Source: Streptococcus gallolyticus subsp. gallolyticus DSM 16831 | Lineage (GTDB): Bacteria; Bacillota; Bacilli; Lactobacillales; Streptococcaceae | NCBI RefSeq assembly: GCF_002000985.1 | Contig: NZ_CP018822.1 | Span: 1,444,001 to 1,508,000 of the forward strand | Direction of reading: 5' to 3' | Length of the DNA: 64,000 nucleotides | Translations under genes and position numbers: made by a program | Notes under the pieces: generated by a model | What the model saw: the letters and a program-made list of their open reading frames with translations, nothing else | Databases searched by the model: none | What the model was told of the DNA's origin: nothing | Shown here: positions 45,451-55,763 of the stretch, piece after piece | How the letters are laid out: each line of letters opens with the position of its first letter | Position numbering within the stretch: the first letter of the stretch is position 1

Positions 45451-46305
45451 TTATTTTTTAACGTCTTGTTTGTAAAATTCTTGCAAAGCTTCTTGCCATG
45501 TTGGAATAACAAAACCAGTTGCTTTAGCTTTAGCAAGGCTCATTGTTGAGTTAAGTGGACGTTTTGCTTTAGCTGGAAATTGACTTGAATCAACTGGTTT
45601 CACTACAACATCGGTATCTTTCAAGATTTCTACTGCGAAATCATACCAAGTTGTGTCTTCAGTGGCATCATTTGACAAGTGATAATAACCAAATTCTTTT
45701 TGATTTTCTGTCAAATAAGTCATAAATTCAGCCAAAGTACGAGTCCATGTTGGACGACCATGTTGGTCATTGACAACAGTTAATGTGTCATGTGTTTTGG
45801 CAAGGTTTTGCATTGTGAAAACAAAGTTTTTACCATAATTACCAAATACCCAAGCTGTACGGATGATGTAGAATTTATCAGTGTATTTTTCAACGGCTTC
45901 TTCACCAAGACGTTTTGTACGTCCGTACTCTGTTTGAGGATCTGGTGTATCATCAACTTCCCATTCTTGACCAACTGGTTTCTTTCCGTCAAAAACGTAG
46001 TCAGTTGAAATGTAAACAAGAGTTGCACCATATTTAGCAGCTGCTTTGGCAACAATTTCTGTACCAGTTACGTTGATAGCATAGTCAAGTTCTTTACCTT
46101 CATCTTCAGCAGCATCAACGGCTGTATAAGCCGCGCAATGGTAAACAAGTGTTGGTTTCACTTGCGCAAATACTTCATCAACTTTTTCAGCATTTGTGAT
46201 GTCCATTTCCGCAACATCAACCGCCACGTACTCTTCACCACGTTCATCTAATAAATAGCGTAATTCTGTTCCTAATTGCCCATTGGCACCTGTAACTAAA
46301 ATCAT
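45451..46305 (-). CDS. rmlD: dTDP-4-dehydrorhamnose reductase
   Basis: Last step of dTDP-L-rhamnose synthesis, supplying the donor for RgpA, B, E and F. It is 284 residues of the extended SDR family: NAD(P)-binding TGANGQLGTEL, YISTDYVFDGKK with the catalytic region and TEYGRTKRLGEE with the YxxxK pair. It has its own terminator, and the rgp operon promoter follows, so it is separately transcribed. rmlA, rmlB and rmlC are not in the window. Confidence 0.96.
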   Translation of the reverse strand: MILVTGANGQLGTELRYLLDERGEEYVAVDVAEMDITNAEKVDEVFAQVKPTLVYHCAAYTAVDAAEDEGKELDYAINVTGTEIVAKAAAKYGATLVYISTDYVFDGKKPVGQEWEVDDTPDPQTEYGRTKRLGEEAVEKYTDKFYIIRTAWVFGNYGKNFVFTMQNLAKTHDTLTVVNDQHGRPTWTRTLAEFMTYLTENQKEFGYYHLSNDATEDTTWYDFAVEILKDTDVVVKPVDSSQFPAKAKRPLNSTMSLAKAKATGFVIPTWQEALQEFYKQDVKK

Positions 46306-46365
46306 GTTAGAACTCCTTTAAATTCATTCCCTACTATTTTACACTATTTTTTCAGAAAAAGCACT

Positions 46366-46392
46366 AGAAAAAGAGAAGAGACTTCTCTTCTC
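46366..46392 (-). terminator. Terminator after the DUF5648-repeat gene
   Basis: 8-bp stem GAGAAGAG/CTCTTCTC with loop ACTT (plus-strand reading 46373-46392), then a T run on the minus strand. Confidence 0.8.
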
Positions 46393-46393
46393 C

Positions 46394-47110
46394 TTAGTTA
46401 TATTTTTCTTTTTCAGAATGATGTTTTCCACGCGAAATAGCTGTCTGCTCACTCATTTTAACAACATTGTTAAAGTTTGTATTACTAGGCATATTTTCGA
46501 TACGGTACCAATAAACATCCGAATTTCCACCGCTAGCAACATATACCATTCCATCAGCATTAGGACCAACTAAACTTTTTCCCGAATTTCCACCGTTACT
46601 ATTGGAAAAACTACTTGCATCCGCATAGGCAGCTCCGTCATTGATAGCATACCAAGATACACCTTCATAACGCCAACCTATACTAGCAAGCGAATTTCTC
46701 TCTCCTCCAGATAATGTATAGTGATGTGTACCAGTTCGAGCATTAGGATTATACAAACGATAAACAGGAACACTCCCGCCAGATTGCCATGCTATTCCTT
46801 CATAACGCCAACCAATTCTAGTTAATGAGTCTCGTTCAATAGCCGATTGAGTATAATGATGATCACCGCTATTAGGATTATACAAACGATAAACAGGATT
46901 TCCAGAATCTGGCGCTAACCACCCAACCCCCTCTTTTTTCCACCCTATACTTCCAAGGGAATCACGTTCATAGGTTGAGCTCGTATAAAAATGTTCACCT
47001 GAATTCGGATTATAAAGCCTATACATCGGTGTATCTGCAGAAACTGTCACTCCTATAAAAAGAGAAATTCCTACTATAAATCCAATTAAATTAACTAGTA
47101 ACTTTTTCAT
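46394..47110 (-). CDS. Secreted DUF5648-repeat protein
   Basis: 238 residues. A signal peptide (about 1-25, ending VSADTP) is followed by three repeats of about 44-46 residues beginning YRLYNPN, with H-F/H-YT and IGW-(K/R)-x-EG motifs, matching the DUF5648 fold often found in secreted hydrolases and phage tail proteins. The C-terminal part (about 180-238) has a MVYVAS..DVYWYRIENMP region. No catalytic domain recognised. AGGAGA precedes the ATG at 47110. It stands alone between opp and rml, with its own promoter and terminator. Confidence 0.8.
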   Translation of the reverse strand: MKKLLVNLIGFIVGISLFIGVTVSADTPMYRLYNPNSGEHFYTSSTYERDSLGSIGWKKEGVGWLAPDSGNPVYRLYNPNSGDHHYTQSAIERDSLTRIGWRYEGIAWQSGGSVPVYRLYNPNARTGTHHYTLSGGERNSLASIGWRYEGVSWYAINDGAAYADASSFSNSNGGNSGKSLVGPNADGMVYVASGGNSDVYWYRIENMPSNTNFNNVVKMSEQTAISRGKHHSEKEKYN

Positions 47111-47139
47111 TTTTTCTCCTTTAGTCAATTTCAGTTGAA

Positions 47140-47168
47140 ATTATACCACAGAAAAATAGCGTTTACAA
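47140..47168 (-). promoter_or_regulatory. Promoter of the DUF5648-repeat gene
   Basis: Minus-strand TTGTAA (47163-47168), 17 bp, TATAAT (47140-47145) with extended TGG. Confidence 0.8.
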
Positions 47169-47234
47169 TAGTTACTTTTTATTTATCTTTTTGAGTTTCG
47201 ATAAAAAGGGAAACTATTAAATTCTCTCTTAATT

Positions 47235-48161
47235 TTACTCACCATTCTCTTGATATTTCTCAGTTTCGGCTTGATTTGCCCAGACGAAGTGATTGGGTTT
47301 AATTTCAACCATTTGTGGTTTGTCGGTTGTGTAATCGTGTTGCTCTGGGTCGTAGATAATTAATTCTTTTTGGCGCTCCAAAATAGGATCTGGAATTGGA
47401 ATCGCTGATAAAAGTGATTGAGTATAAGGGTGGATAGGATGCTTGAACAGCTCCTCAGTTTCTGCCACTTCAACAATCACTCCTTGGTGAATAACCGCAA
47501 TACGATCAGAAATAAAGCGAACAACTGATAAATCATGAGCGATAAATAGATAAGTTAAACCACTTTCTTGTTGAATTTGTTTTAAAAGATTGAGAACCTG
47601 CGCCCTGACTGAAACATCAAGAGCCGAAATCGGTTCATCTGCAATGATAAATTCAGGATTCATAACAAGTGTTCTAGCAATTCCGATACGCTGACGTTGA
47701 CCACCTGAAAACTCGTGTGGATAGCGCGTTAAATGTTCTGGTAATAAACCAACTTTTTCAATAATCTCTTTTACTTTCTTTTGGCGCTCTTCTTCATCCT
47801 TAAACAGTTTAAAATTGTACAACCCTTCTGAAATAATGTAATCAACGGTAGCACGTTCATTCAAACTTGCAGCTGGATCTTGAAAAATCATTTGAATTTT
47901 TCGGATAAGTTCTTCTTTTTCACGTTTTGATTTCTTACCATTTATTTTTTTGCCATTGTAAACAATGTCACCTGAACTGGTTTCATTTAGACCGACAATT
48001 GCACGACCAATGGTCGTTTTTCCGCTTCCTGATTCGCCCACTAGCGAAAAAGTCTCTCCTTTATTAATGAAGAAATTCGCATTTTTGACAGCTACAAACC
48101 GTTTGTCTCCTTCCCCGAAGGAAATTTCCAAATCATGAATTTCAACTAATTTTTCAGACAT
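47235..48161 (-). CDS. oppF: Oligopeptide ABC transporter ATPase OppF
   Basis: 308 residues. Walker [17 protein letters not shown], signature [13 protein letters not shown] and Walker [19 protein letters not shown] are intact; the C-terminal oligopeptide/dipeptide domain ([19 protein letters not shown]) marks the Opp/Dpp subfamily. Last gene of oppABCDF, 10 bp after oppD. Confidence 0.95.
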   Translation of the reverse strand: MSEKLVEIHDLEISFGEGDKRFVAVKNANFFINKGETFSLVGESGSGKTTIGRAIVGLNETSSGDIVYNGKKINGKKSKREKEELIRKIQMIFQDPAASLNERATVDYIISEGLYNFKLFKDEEERQKKVKEIIEKVGLLPEHLTRYPHEFSGGQRQRIGIARTLVMNPEFIIADEPISALDVSVRAQVLNLLKQIQQESGLTYLFIAHDLSVVRFISDRIAVIHQGVIVEVAETEELFKHPIHPYTQSLLSAIPIPDPILERQKELIIYDPEQHDYTTDKPQMVEIKPNHFVWANQAETEKYQENGE

Positions 48162-48171
48162 TTCCTTACTC

Positions 48172-49224
48172 CTAACTTAACATTTTTCGTGAAATCTTAT
48201 GATGCAAATCTTGAATCACTTCTGGTTTATCAATTTTGGGTGCATCTGGGTGAAGCAGCCACGTCTTAGCCCAGTGTGTGTCAGAGACATTAAAAATAGG
48301 CGGCTCTTTTGTAAAATCAATTTTCATTGCAAAATGTGAGCGTGGTGCAAAGGCATCACCGTCGATTTCAGTATAAAGTGATGGTGGTGCTCCTGGAATG
48401 GAAAAGAGCAAACCACTTTCTTCGTCCGCTAATTGCGGCAAACTTGATAACAAACTCCACGTATAGGGGTGTTTGGGATTGTAAAACAATTCTTCAACCG
48501 TCGCATACTCAACAACTTGTCCTGCGTACATCACGGCAACCTTGTCAGCAATACTAGCCACCACTCCCAAATCATGAGTAATGAAAATAGTTGTAAATTG
48601 ATACTCTTTTTGCAAACTTTTCAGCAGAGCAATAATTTGCGCTTGAATGGTAACATCCAATGCTGTTGTTGGTTCATCACAAATCAACACATCAGGCTTA
48701 CATGCCAGTGCAATCGCAATCACAATTCGCTGACGCATGCCACCCGAATATTGGAACGGATATTCATTAAATCGACGTTCAACATCAGAAATGCCCACTT
48801 TCTTCATATAATCAAGCGCTAATGTTTTAGCTTCTGCTTTTGAAACTTTTTGATGTTTGATAATGGCATCAACAATCTGACTACCAATCGTTTTAATAGG
48901 GTCAAGCGATGTCATTGGGTCTTGGAAAATCGTGGCAATTTTCCCGCCACGGATATTTTCCCACTCCTTATTTGTTTTTAAGTCAGTCAATTCTTGCCCA
49001 CGATATAAAATAGAACCATTTGATACATAACCATTGCTTTCAAGCATTCCTGTGAAAGTCTTAGTTAAAACAGACTTACCACTTCCAGATTCGCCCACTA
49101 CAGCCAGAACTTCTCCTTCATAAAGGTCGAGAGAAATATTTCTAATCGCAGTCAATTGACGGTTACGCACTCTGAATTTGACGACCAAATCACGAATACT
49201 GATGATTGTATTTTTCTTTGTCAT
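48172..49224 (-). CDS. oppD: Oligopeptide ABC transporter ATPase OppD
   Basis: 350 residues. Walker [16 protein letters not shown], signature [12 protein letters not shown], Walker [19 protein letters not shown], and the C-terminal [14 protein letters not shown] domain. Works with OppF as the heterodimeric motor of peptide import. It lies 8 bp after oppC. Confidence 0.95.
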   Translation of the reverse strand: MTKKNTIISIRDLVVKFRVRNRQLTAIRNISLDLYEGEVLAVVGESGSGKSVLTKTFTGMLESNGYVSNGSILYRGQELTDLKTNKEWENIRGGKIATIFQDPMTSLDPIKTIGSQIVDAIIKHQKVSKAEAKTLALDYMKKVGISDVERRFNEYPFQYSGGMRQRIVIAIALACKPDVLICDEPTTALDVTIQAQIIALLKSLQKEYQFTTIFITHDLGVVASIADKVAVMYAGQVVEYATVEELFYNPKHPYTWSLLSSLPQLADEESGLLFSIPGAPPSLYTEIDGDAFAPRSHFAMKIDFTKEPPIFNVSDTHWAKTWLLHPDAPKIDKPEVIQDLHHKISRKMLS

Positions 49225-49232
49225 AATCTCTC

Positions 49233-50159
49233 CTATCTATGTGTTCTTGGATCACTAGCATCCGCAAGGTTTTGACCAACGATATATAGTGGCAACGATA
49301 CCAGCACTAGTATTGTTAGAGGAATCCAAAAAAGATAGGCATTCGAGGTTAAGTTTGATGAATAATTTGAAATCAAGCGCCCCAAGCTTGGATCTGTGAT
49401 TGGTAACCCAATACCAAAATATGAAAGGAAAGCTTCATAAGAAATGTAAGACGGCAATAATTGTGAAACCATTGTCACAATAACAGAAATCAATTGTGGC
49501 AACAAATTTTTGACAATTATTTTAACTTTTGAAGTTCCTAAAATTTGACTGGCAAGGTTATATTCTAAATCACGATAACGAAGGATTTGCACACGGATAG
49601 AATAAGCAATTCCAATCCACCCCGTGATACAAAAGGCTAAAATCATATTCCAAAAACCAGCACCTAGAGAGTAAGTCAACACCATAACAATCAGCAACTG
49701 AGGAATATTTGAAATCACATTATAAACCTCAATCATGATAGCATCTACCGTTTTTGAAATACCCCAGATACCACCAATAACAACTCCGATAATCATGTTT
49801 AACACCGTCGCAATCACCGAAATCAGAATCGAACTTCTAGCACCGTACCACACGCAGTCAAACAAGGAACGACCGTCCTTATCCGTTCCAAACCAATAGT
49901 GACTATTTGGCCAAACATAACGTTTTGAAAAATCATTAATGTCACTAACGTCGCTAAAATCACAATGAACAAACAGCGGATAAACAAAACTCATTAAGAT
50001 AATCGCAATCAAAATAGCCAACATAAAGAAAGTGGATTTTCGTGAAAAGAATTGTTTAAAGACTGATTTCCAATAAGAGTAAGTAGGTGCATCAATGGTT
50101 TCAGAAGCAGCACTATCCAATGTTACAAACTCAAACTGTTCTTTATCAATACTTGTCAT
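49233..50159 (-). CDS. oppC: Oligopeptide ABC transporter permease OppC
   Basis: 308 residues with six hydrophobic segments. The permease loop motif is near [23 protein letters not shown], and [20 protein letters not shown] is characteristic of OppC. Overlaps oppB by 4 bp. Confidence 0.95.
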   Translation of the reverse strand: MTSIDKEQFEFVTLDSAASETIDAPTYSYWKSVFKQFFSRKSTFFMLAILIAIILMSFVYPLFVHCDFSDVSDINDFSKRYVWPNSHYWFGTDKDGRSLFDCVWYGARSSILISVIATVLNMIIGVVIGGIWGISKTVDAIMIEVYNVISNIPQLLIVMVLTYSLGAGFWNMILAFCITGWIGIAYSIRVQILRYRDLEYNLASQILGTSKVKIIVKNLLPQLISVIVTMVSQLLPSYISYEAFLSYFGIGLPITDPSLGRLISNYSSNLTSNAYLFWIPLTILVLVSLPLYIVGQNLADASDPRTHR

Positions 50160-51658
50160 CTTTTTCCTCCTTTCGAAGCTAACTTGATGCGTGGATCTAA
50201 GATAACCATTAACAAATCACCCAGTAAAAGTGAAATAACAGATAAGCTTGTAAATAAGAAAACAAGACCGACAACCATAGCATTGTTTGTCGCTTTAATG
50301 GAATCAATCAACATTTTTCCCATCCCAGGAAAAGCAAAGATTGTCTCTGTCAAAGTCGCTCCAACAATCGTGCCTAAAATCGCTTCAGGGATACCATTAA
50401 CAACAGGAACCATGGCTTGTTTAAACAAATGTTTTCGTGAAATTTCATTTTCAGACAACCCTTTTGCACGCGCAAAACGGACAAAATCGCTATTTTGCAA
50501 ATCAACCACGTAACGTCTGAACCAAACAACTGTTCCTGGAATGCTAAGAAATCCTAAGATAAAGGCAGGAAGGGCATATGAACGCCAATCATGTGCTCCC
50601 AAAGATGGAAACGAATCTGGCAAACCTAGCGCCGAACCAATAAAACGAATTGCATAAATAATTGCAATACTTGGTAAAGCTAACAAGAACGTTGTCACAC
50701 CAGTTGAGAAACGGTCAAAAAAGCCATTTTTAAAACGTGCCATTAAAAGCCCAATTGGCAAACCAAAAGCATAAGAAATAATAACACCGATAATGCCGAT
50801 TCTGACTGAATTAGACACCATAGACGGATCAGAATAATGATTTCGCGTTGCTGTATAAGCATCACCTTTTCCAAAATTATCAATCGCCATCGCATCGGCT
50901 TTCTTAGGAGATTTATAAGTGCGCGAATAAATGTCAATCGAACTCATCTTCGTTTTCCCCGTTGGGAAAGTCACTTCCCTTGCTTCCGTTTTCCCTTGCC
51001 CTTGCCCAATAACTTGTAAAATAGGTAGATTAGCATAACTTGGATAAGAAATTCCAAGATTCATTGTTATGATATTTTGATGAATGTAAGGAAAACTGCT
51101 ATTAAAGTAAAGCAAATATTTATATTCCGTGCCCGAGCCAACCAAGGCTGGACCAATGGCAGGATCATTTTCAAAACGAACGTATCGTTTTAAATTTGGA
51201 TTTGAAGAATCTTTGATTTTCCACGGATGATCAATCACAATCAAATGTGAATAAAAACGGAAAACACGTTCATACAAAGGGATATCGCGAACGGCATAGA
51301 ATTTTTTACTTTCTGGAAATTGATATAATTGCCAATTGCGACCAATACTTTTGATGTATTTTTGATAAATTTTCTTATTTTTAGTTGTAACAGCCGTTGT
51401 CACTTCAGAATCAATTTTAGACGCTTTCTTCTGCAAGTCTTTACTATCCATGTAGTCAATATAGCTCGTGCGTTTTAAAACTGTCGCTTCATAATTGACG
51501 CGTCTGTCAGGCGTTGCTGCCATTTTATTGTAGTTAGGGTCTTGGCTAAAAATTAAACTCCTAGGAACCAAAGAATAAATAATTAAATATGTCAACGTTG
51601 TCACTAGAAAAATCGAGACAAATGAACGTAAGACACGCATTCCAATATATTTTTTCAT
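50156..51658 (-). CDS. oppB: Oligopeptide ABC transporter permease OppB
   Basis: 500 residues, longer than the ~310 of E. coli OppB because of an extracellular insert of about 180 residues after the first membrane segment; this is normal for streptococcal Opp/Ami. The permease loop is visible in [20 protein letters not shown]. The ATG at 51658 follows GGAGGAG. A hairpin (51683-51712) separates it from oppA. Confidence 0.95.
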   Translation of the reverse strand: MKKYIGMRVLRSFVSIFLVTTLTYLIIYSLVPRSLIFSQDPNYNKMAATPDRRVNYEATVLKRTSYIDYMDSKDLQKKASKIDSEVTTAVTTKNKKIYQKYIKSIGRNWQLYQFPESKKFYAVRDIPLYERVFRFYSHLIVIDHPWKIKDSSNPNLKRYVRFENDPAIGPALVGSGTEYKYLLYFNSSFPYIHQNIITMNLGISYPSYANLPILQVIGQGQGKTEAREVTFPTGKTKMSSIDIYSRTYKSPKKADAMAIDNFGKGDAYTATRNHYSDPSMVSNSVRIGIIGVIISYAFGLPIGLLMARFKNGFFDRFSTGVTTFLLALPSIAIIYAIRFIGSALGLPDSFPSLGAHDWRSYALPAFILGFLSIPGTVVWFRRYVVDLQNSDFVRFARAKGLSENEISRKHLFKQAMVPVVNGIPEAILGTIVGATLTETIFAFPGMGKMLIDSIKATNNAMVVGLVFLFTSLSVISLLLGDLLMVILDPRIKLASKGGKR

Positions 51659-51682
51659 AACTCCTCCAACCATTACCAAATT

Positions 51683-51712
51683 AAGAGTTTCCCCATAATC
51701 GAGAAAACTCTT
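51683..51712 (-). other. Intercistronic hairpin between oppA and oppB
   Basis: Ten-bp stem AAGAGTTTTC/GGAAACTCTT (with G-T pair) without a following T run. It probably allows partial read-through or protects oppA mRNA, giving more binding protein than permease. Confidence 0.55.
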
Positions 51713-51725
51713 ATGTCATAAAATG

Positions 51726-53696
51726 CTAGTCTTCAATATGCTCTGAAAGTTTTTCCTGATATTCTTTGTTTGATTTTTCCTTAGCTTTTTCCCATTTCTT
51801 CAATGCTTTTTCATATTGCTTAGTAGTTACAGGCTCATCTTGAATTTCAACGTATTTATACGTTCCCCCTTTACTACCAGATACTGAATAAGATGCTGTA
51901 AATGGTACGACTTTTGAAAGTTTTGGTGTTGCTCCTAAACTAATCGTTGGAATAATAATAGCATTATCCGTTAGCCAAGCTTGTGCTTTCGCATAAGCTT
52001 TATAGCGTGCATCCAAATCATCTGTAATAGCAGCAGCAGCCTTTGTTAACTCTGTATAAGTATCAAGCCCTACTGCCTTTTCAGCTTCAGCCTTAGCATC
52101 CGCATCGTTGGTATCAACTCCAATATTATCAGATGTGGCACCAGATTCTGAATTGAAAATATCTAAATAAGTTGAAGGGTCGTCATAATCCGGAGACCAA
52201 CCTGAACCATCTGAAATATCATAATCTTTTTGATCTGCGGATTCAGCGTAGTAACCTGTACGATAATAATCATCTTCACTTTCTTTTTGAATATCAATTA
52301 TAATATTATCTGTCCCAAGCGAAGCTTCAACAGATTGTTTCAAAGAGCTTACTCGTTGGACTGCAACATCAGAAGTCTGATCAGCCGCAATATCTATATG
52401 AATTGGGAACTGCACTCCCTCTGCTTCAAGAGCAGCTTTTGCTTTTTCAAATGAAGTTTTTGCTTTATCAACATTATAAAGCCCATCTTGAGCATCTGAA
52501 AAATCAACATCGCTCCAAGTTGAATCACCCGCCAAATCTTCTTTAACAAGTTCTCCAAACTCCGTTCCGTTAGTAGAAATAAATGTTGGCGGTACAAATA
52601 AATTACGAAGTGATTTCGATGCTGCTTCCTTACCTACACTTTGCGAATTATAAGCTGTTCTATCAAAAGCAAAGGTAATGGCTTGACGGAAATCTTTATT
52701 TAAAATTGCTTTATGTGTGTCCGTTTTTTGAGTATCATTTTCTTTTGAAGTAAATTCGTAAGCTTTACGATTCAAGTTAAAGGATACATAATAAGTCGTC
52801 TGATCTTGTGGTGCATAATAAATTTCGTCTTTATATTTTTTCTCAATAGCTTTATAACTTGACTTCGTTGGATAAAGACGTGCTTCACTATAGTTACCTT
52901 TATCAAAGTTTTTATAGAGTGATTCTGGATCAGAACCGTCACTATAAGTTAATTTCACCGCATCAAGTTTTACTTTATCTGCATCCCAATAATTTTCATT
53001 CTTTTCAAACTCTATGGAAGATTTAGAAGTGATTGATTTTACGATAAATGGTCCATTGTAAAGAATACTTGATGGATCCACAGAACCAAAGTCATCGCCT
53101 TTTGATTTCAAAAAGTCTGCATTAACAGGTTGCAAAATACCGTAGGTTGTTTTTGAATTCCAATAACTTTCTGGTTGGTTTAAAGTGTATTGAACAGTGT
53201 ATTTATCAACTGCTTTGATACCGACTTCTGAGAAATCCTTTGTCGTTCCTTCAACATAATCATTCAAGCCTTTAATCGAATCTTGAACGATATACAAAGC
53301 ATCAGACTTCTTATCAGCTGCGTGTTTTAGACCTGTTACAAAATCATCTGCTGTCACTTCGGCATATTCTTCACCATCAGAGGTGTACCACTTAATACCT
53401 TTGCGGAGTGTATAGGTATATGTCAACCCGTCCGCTGAAACTTTCCAATCTTTAGCAAGAGAAGGAATCAAATTACCATATTTATCATTCTCTAGTAAAC
53501 CATCTATACCTTCGGTAGTTATATTAGATGTTGTAGCACGACCAGATACAGTATAATCAAGCGTATTAGGATCCGCAGTATATACGTAAGAATATGTCTT
53601 GCTTTCTGTTTTAGCAGAACTTGAATTTGAACACCCTTGCAAAGCCGCCAACGACACAAGAGTGACACCTGCTGCTACTAAATAACCCTTTTTCAT
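51726..53696 (-). CDS. oppA: Oligopeptide-binding lipoprotein OppA
   Basis: Peptide-binding component of the permease, anchored to the membrane by lipid on C22 (lipobox LQGC, after a 21-residue signal peptide). It is 656 residues of the SBP family 5, with YTADPNTLDYTVSGR near the start and YTYTLRKGIKWYTSDGEEY. Such proteins take in nutrient peptides and peptide pheromones in streptococci. A GAGG site precedes the ATG; a sigma-A promoter lies about 120 bp upstream. Confidence 0.95.
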   Translation of the reverse strand: MKKGYLVAAGVTLVSLAALQGCSNSSSAKTESKTYSYVYTADPNTLDYTVSGRATTSNITTEGIDGLLENDKYGNLIPSLAKDWKVSADGLTYTYTLRKGIKWYTSDGEEYAEVTADDFVTGLKHAADKKSDALYIVQDSIKGLNDYVEGTTKDFSEVGIKAVDKYTVQYTLNQPESYWNSKTTYGILQPVNADFLKSKGDDFGSVDPSSILYNGPFIVKSITSKSSIEFEKNENYWDADKVKLDAVKLTYSDGSDPESLYKNFDKGNYSEARLYPTKSSYKAIEKKYKDEIYYAPQDQTTYYVSFNLNRKAYEFTSKENDTQKTDTHKAILNKDFRQAITFAFDRTAYNSQSVGKEAASKSLRNLFVPPTFISTNGTEFGELVKEDLAGDSTWSDVDFSDAQDGLYNVDKAKTSFEKAKAALEAEGVQFPIHIDIAADQTSDVAVQRVSSLKQSVEASLGTDNIIIDIQKESEDDYYRTGYYAESADQKDYDISDGSGWSPDYDDPSTYLDIFNSESGATSDNIGVDTNDADAKAEAEKAVGLDTYTELTKAAAAITDDLDARYKAYAKAQAWLTDNAIIIPTISLGATPKLSKVVPFTASYSVSGSKGGTYKYVEIQDEPVTTKQYEKALKKWEKAKEKSNKEYQEKLSEHIED

Positions 53697-53818
53697 AAAT
53701 AACCTCTTTTCTTAAAACGTCCACAATCTCGTGTGACTAAATTTAAAACAACCTATAATAAAAAACAGCATCATTACCATGAATAGCCGAATCACCGATA
53801 AGTTATTTCATGAATAAA

Positions 53819-53847
53819 AGTATATATCTATTGTTATTCTTTGTAAA
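53819..53847 (-). promoter_or_regulatory. oppA operon promoter
   Basis: Minus-strand TTTACA (53842-53847), 17 bp, TATACT (53819-53824). It gives a leader of about 115 nt before oppA. Confidence 0.8.
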
Positions 53848-53913
53848 ATAACTATTTTCTATCAAGTGATAAATAAAAACTATCGGCATCCTCATCTCAT
53901 GAGCTGTTTTGAG

Positions 53914-53970
53914 CTAAATTGTTAGCCTTATTTCTTCTGTCAAAAATGACTTGCCACTACCTTTAACCAT
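53914..53970 (-). CDS. Candidate 18-codon small ORF upstream of oppA
   Basis: Within the 592-bp gap between the MIP18-like gene and oppA. ATG at 53970 is preceded at 9 nt by GGAG (AAAAGGAG), and the frame encodes MVKGSGKSFLTEEIRLTI before a TAG. A well-formed promoter (54062-54090) lies about 85 nt upstream. It is not hydrophobic and does not look like a secreted pheromone precursor of the Shp or XIP type. It may be a real small protein, a leader peptide, the 5' stub of a lost gene, or chance. Confidence 0.35.
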   Translation of the reverse strand: MVKGSGKSFLTEEIRLTI

Positions 53971-54061
53971 ACAAGAACTCTCCTTTTCATAAAATTTTCT
54001 GACATTTCAGAATCGCAAAATAAGATATCTCCACACTAGAAAATCATATTTTATGAAAGAT

Positions 54062-54090
54062 AATATAACACTATACTTTTATGTTGTAAA
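54062..54090 (-). promoter_or_regulatory. Second promoter in the oppA upstream gap
   Basis: Minus-strand TTTACA (54085-54090), 17 bp, TATATT (54062-54067). Inverted repeats lie on both sides: CAGAA-tt-TTCTG at 54110-54121, and TTCTGA-catt-TCAGAA at 53997-54012 in the presumed transcript. Confidence 0.6.
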
Positions 54091-54239
54091 GTATTTTCGG
54101 TTAAAATTTCAGAATTTTCTGTTTTTATAACAAATCGTGTTATCCTGCAACAAGATATGGCAACGTTTTAAAAGCCACTACATCAACTTATTTAAAAATT
54201 TACACGCTCTTACCATAACATGTCATTTATTTTTCAAGT

Positions 54240-54271
54240 AAAAAAAGACCAACAATCGTTAGATTGCTGGT
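54240..54271 (-). terminator. Terminator of the dnaG-rpoD-MIP18 operon
   Basis: ACCAGCAATC-taac-GATTGTTGGT hairpin (54248-54271) with one G-T pair, then TTTTTTT on the minus strand. Confidence 0.85.
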
Positions 54272-54288
54272 GCTATATTTATTAATAG

Positions 54289-54624
54289 TTATCTAATTCC
54301 TAAAGCAATGCGAGCGTAGCGGCTCATCTTATCTACCGTCCAAGCTGGGTACCAGACCAGCTTCACTTCGGTATTCGTTACTTCTGGAATTTCGCGCATC
54401 ACATCATGAATTTGATCTGTAAGAAGATCAGCAAGTGGACATCCCATTGTCGTCAACGTCATGTCAATTTCAGTATGACCATTTTGCTCAAAGCGTATTT
54501 CATAGACAAGACCTAGATTGACAATATCAATGCCCAATTCTGGGTCAATAACCATTTCCAAAGCTTCAAGAATACGATCTTTGATTTTTGCTACTTCTTC
54601 TTCAGTATATTTTTGTTCTGACAT
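54289..54624 (-). CDS. MIP18/DUF59-family iron-sulfur assembly protein
   Basis: 111 residues with DPELGIDIVNLGLVYEI and TTMGCPLADLLTDQI, the conserved MIP18 (SufT/PaaD-like) motifs including the single Cys. Relatives help mature or load iron-sulfur proteins. It is the last gene of the dnaG-rpoD operon, 21 bp after rpoD; this placement is usual in streptococci. Confidence 0.9.
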   Translation of the reverse strand: MSEQKYTEEEVAKIKDRILEALEMVIDPELGIDIVNLGLVYEIRFEQNGHTEIDMTLTTMGCPLADLLTDQIHDVMREIPEVTNTEVKLVWYPAWTVDKMSRYARIALGIR

Positions 54625-54645
54625 AAGCGAACCTCACATTAATAA

Positions 54646-55755
54646 TTAATCTTCGATAAAATCACGGAGTTGTTTACTACGGCTTGGGTGGCGTAGTTTA
54701 CGAAGAGCTTTGGCTTCAATTTGACGAATACGTTCACGCGTCACATTGAAAACTTTACCAACATCTTCTAATGTACGCATTTTACCATCATCAAGACCAA
54801 AACGCAAACGTAACACATTTTCTTCACGGTCTGTCAACGTATCCAAAACTTCGTCCAATTGTTCACGAAGTACGACACGAGTTGTGTAATCTACTGGGTT
54901 TTCAATAACTTCATCTTCAATGAAATCACCAAGGTGACTGTCATCTTCTTCACCGATTGGTGTTTCCAATGAAACAGGTTCTTGAGCGATTTTCAAAATT
55001 TCACGAACTTTGTCAGGCGTCATATCCATACGCTCTGCAATTTGTTCAGGCGTTGGGTCTTGTCCAAGTTCTTGAAGGAGGTTACGTTGTTCACGAACAA
55101 GTTTATTAATAGTTTCAACCATGTGGACAGGAATACGAATCGTACGAGCTTGATCAGCAATTGCACGTGTGATAGCCTGACGAATCCACCATGTCGCATA
55201 AGTTGAGAATTTGAACCCTTTTGAGTAGTCAAATTTATCAACAGCTTTCATCAAGCCCATGTTTCCTTCTTGAATAAGGTCAAGAAATTGCATACCACGT
55301 CCAACATAACGTTTTGCAATTGAAACAACCAAACGCAAGTTAGCTTCAGCCAAACGTTGTTTTGCTTGAAGGTCACCAGCAGCAACGGCAACAGCCAATT
55401 CTTTTTCTTCCTCGCTAGTGAGCAATGGCACGACACCAATCTCTTTGAGGTACATACGCACTGGGTCATTAACCTTGGCAGAATTACTACCAAGTAATTC
55501 TTCGTCTGTCAATTCTTCTGGTTTTGGTTCTTCAACGACGTATTTTGTTGATGGATTTCCTTCTTTGTCCGTAATTGAAATACCACCATCTGTCAAACGT
55601 TCCAAAAGGTCATCTATTTGATCGGCATCTAATGAAAATGGAATAACTAATTTTTCAGTTACTTCATCATCAACGGCAGTGCCGTTCTTTTTGTGATTAC
55701 GAATAAATTCTGCAACTTGAACATTAAAGGTTGTAATTTCTTTTTCTTTTGCCAT
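54646..55755 (-). CDS. rpoD: Primary sigma factor (sigma-A)
   Basis: 369 residues. Region 1.2 ([16 protein letters not shown]), regions 2.1-2.4 ([34 protein letters not shown]), region 3 and region 4.2 ([17 protein letters not shown]) are complete; region 1.1 is short and acidic-poor, as in other Firmicutes. It directs most promoters listed here. It starts 8 bp after dnaG ends. Confidence 0.98.
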   Translation of the reverse strand: MAKEKEITTFNVQVAEFIRNHKKNGTAVDDEVTEKLVIPFSLDADQIDDLLERLTDGGISITDKEGNPSTKYVVEEPKPEELTDEELLGSNSAKVNDPVRMYLKEIGVVPLLTSEEEKELAVAVAAGDLQAKQRLAEANLRLVVSIAKRYVGRGMQFLDLIQEGNMGLMKAVDKFDYSKGFKFSTYATWWIRQAITRAIADQARTIRIPVHMVETINKLVREQRNLLQELGQDPTPEQIAERMDMTPDKVREILKIAQEPVSLETPIGEEDDSHLGDFIEDEVIENPVDYTTRVVLREQLDEVLDTLTDREENVLRLRFGLDDGKMRTLEDVGKVFNVTRERIRQIEAKALRKLRHPSRSKQLRDFIED

Positions 55756-55763
55756 ATTTTCCT

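Noticed and set aside
53914..53970. Shp/ComS-type pheromone gene
   Set aside because: The peptide lacks the hydrophobic or double-tryptophan C-terminus of those families and no rgg/comR gene is adjacent. It is kept only as an unassigned small ORF.
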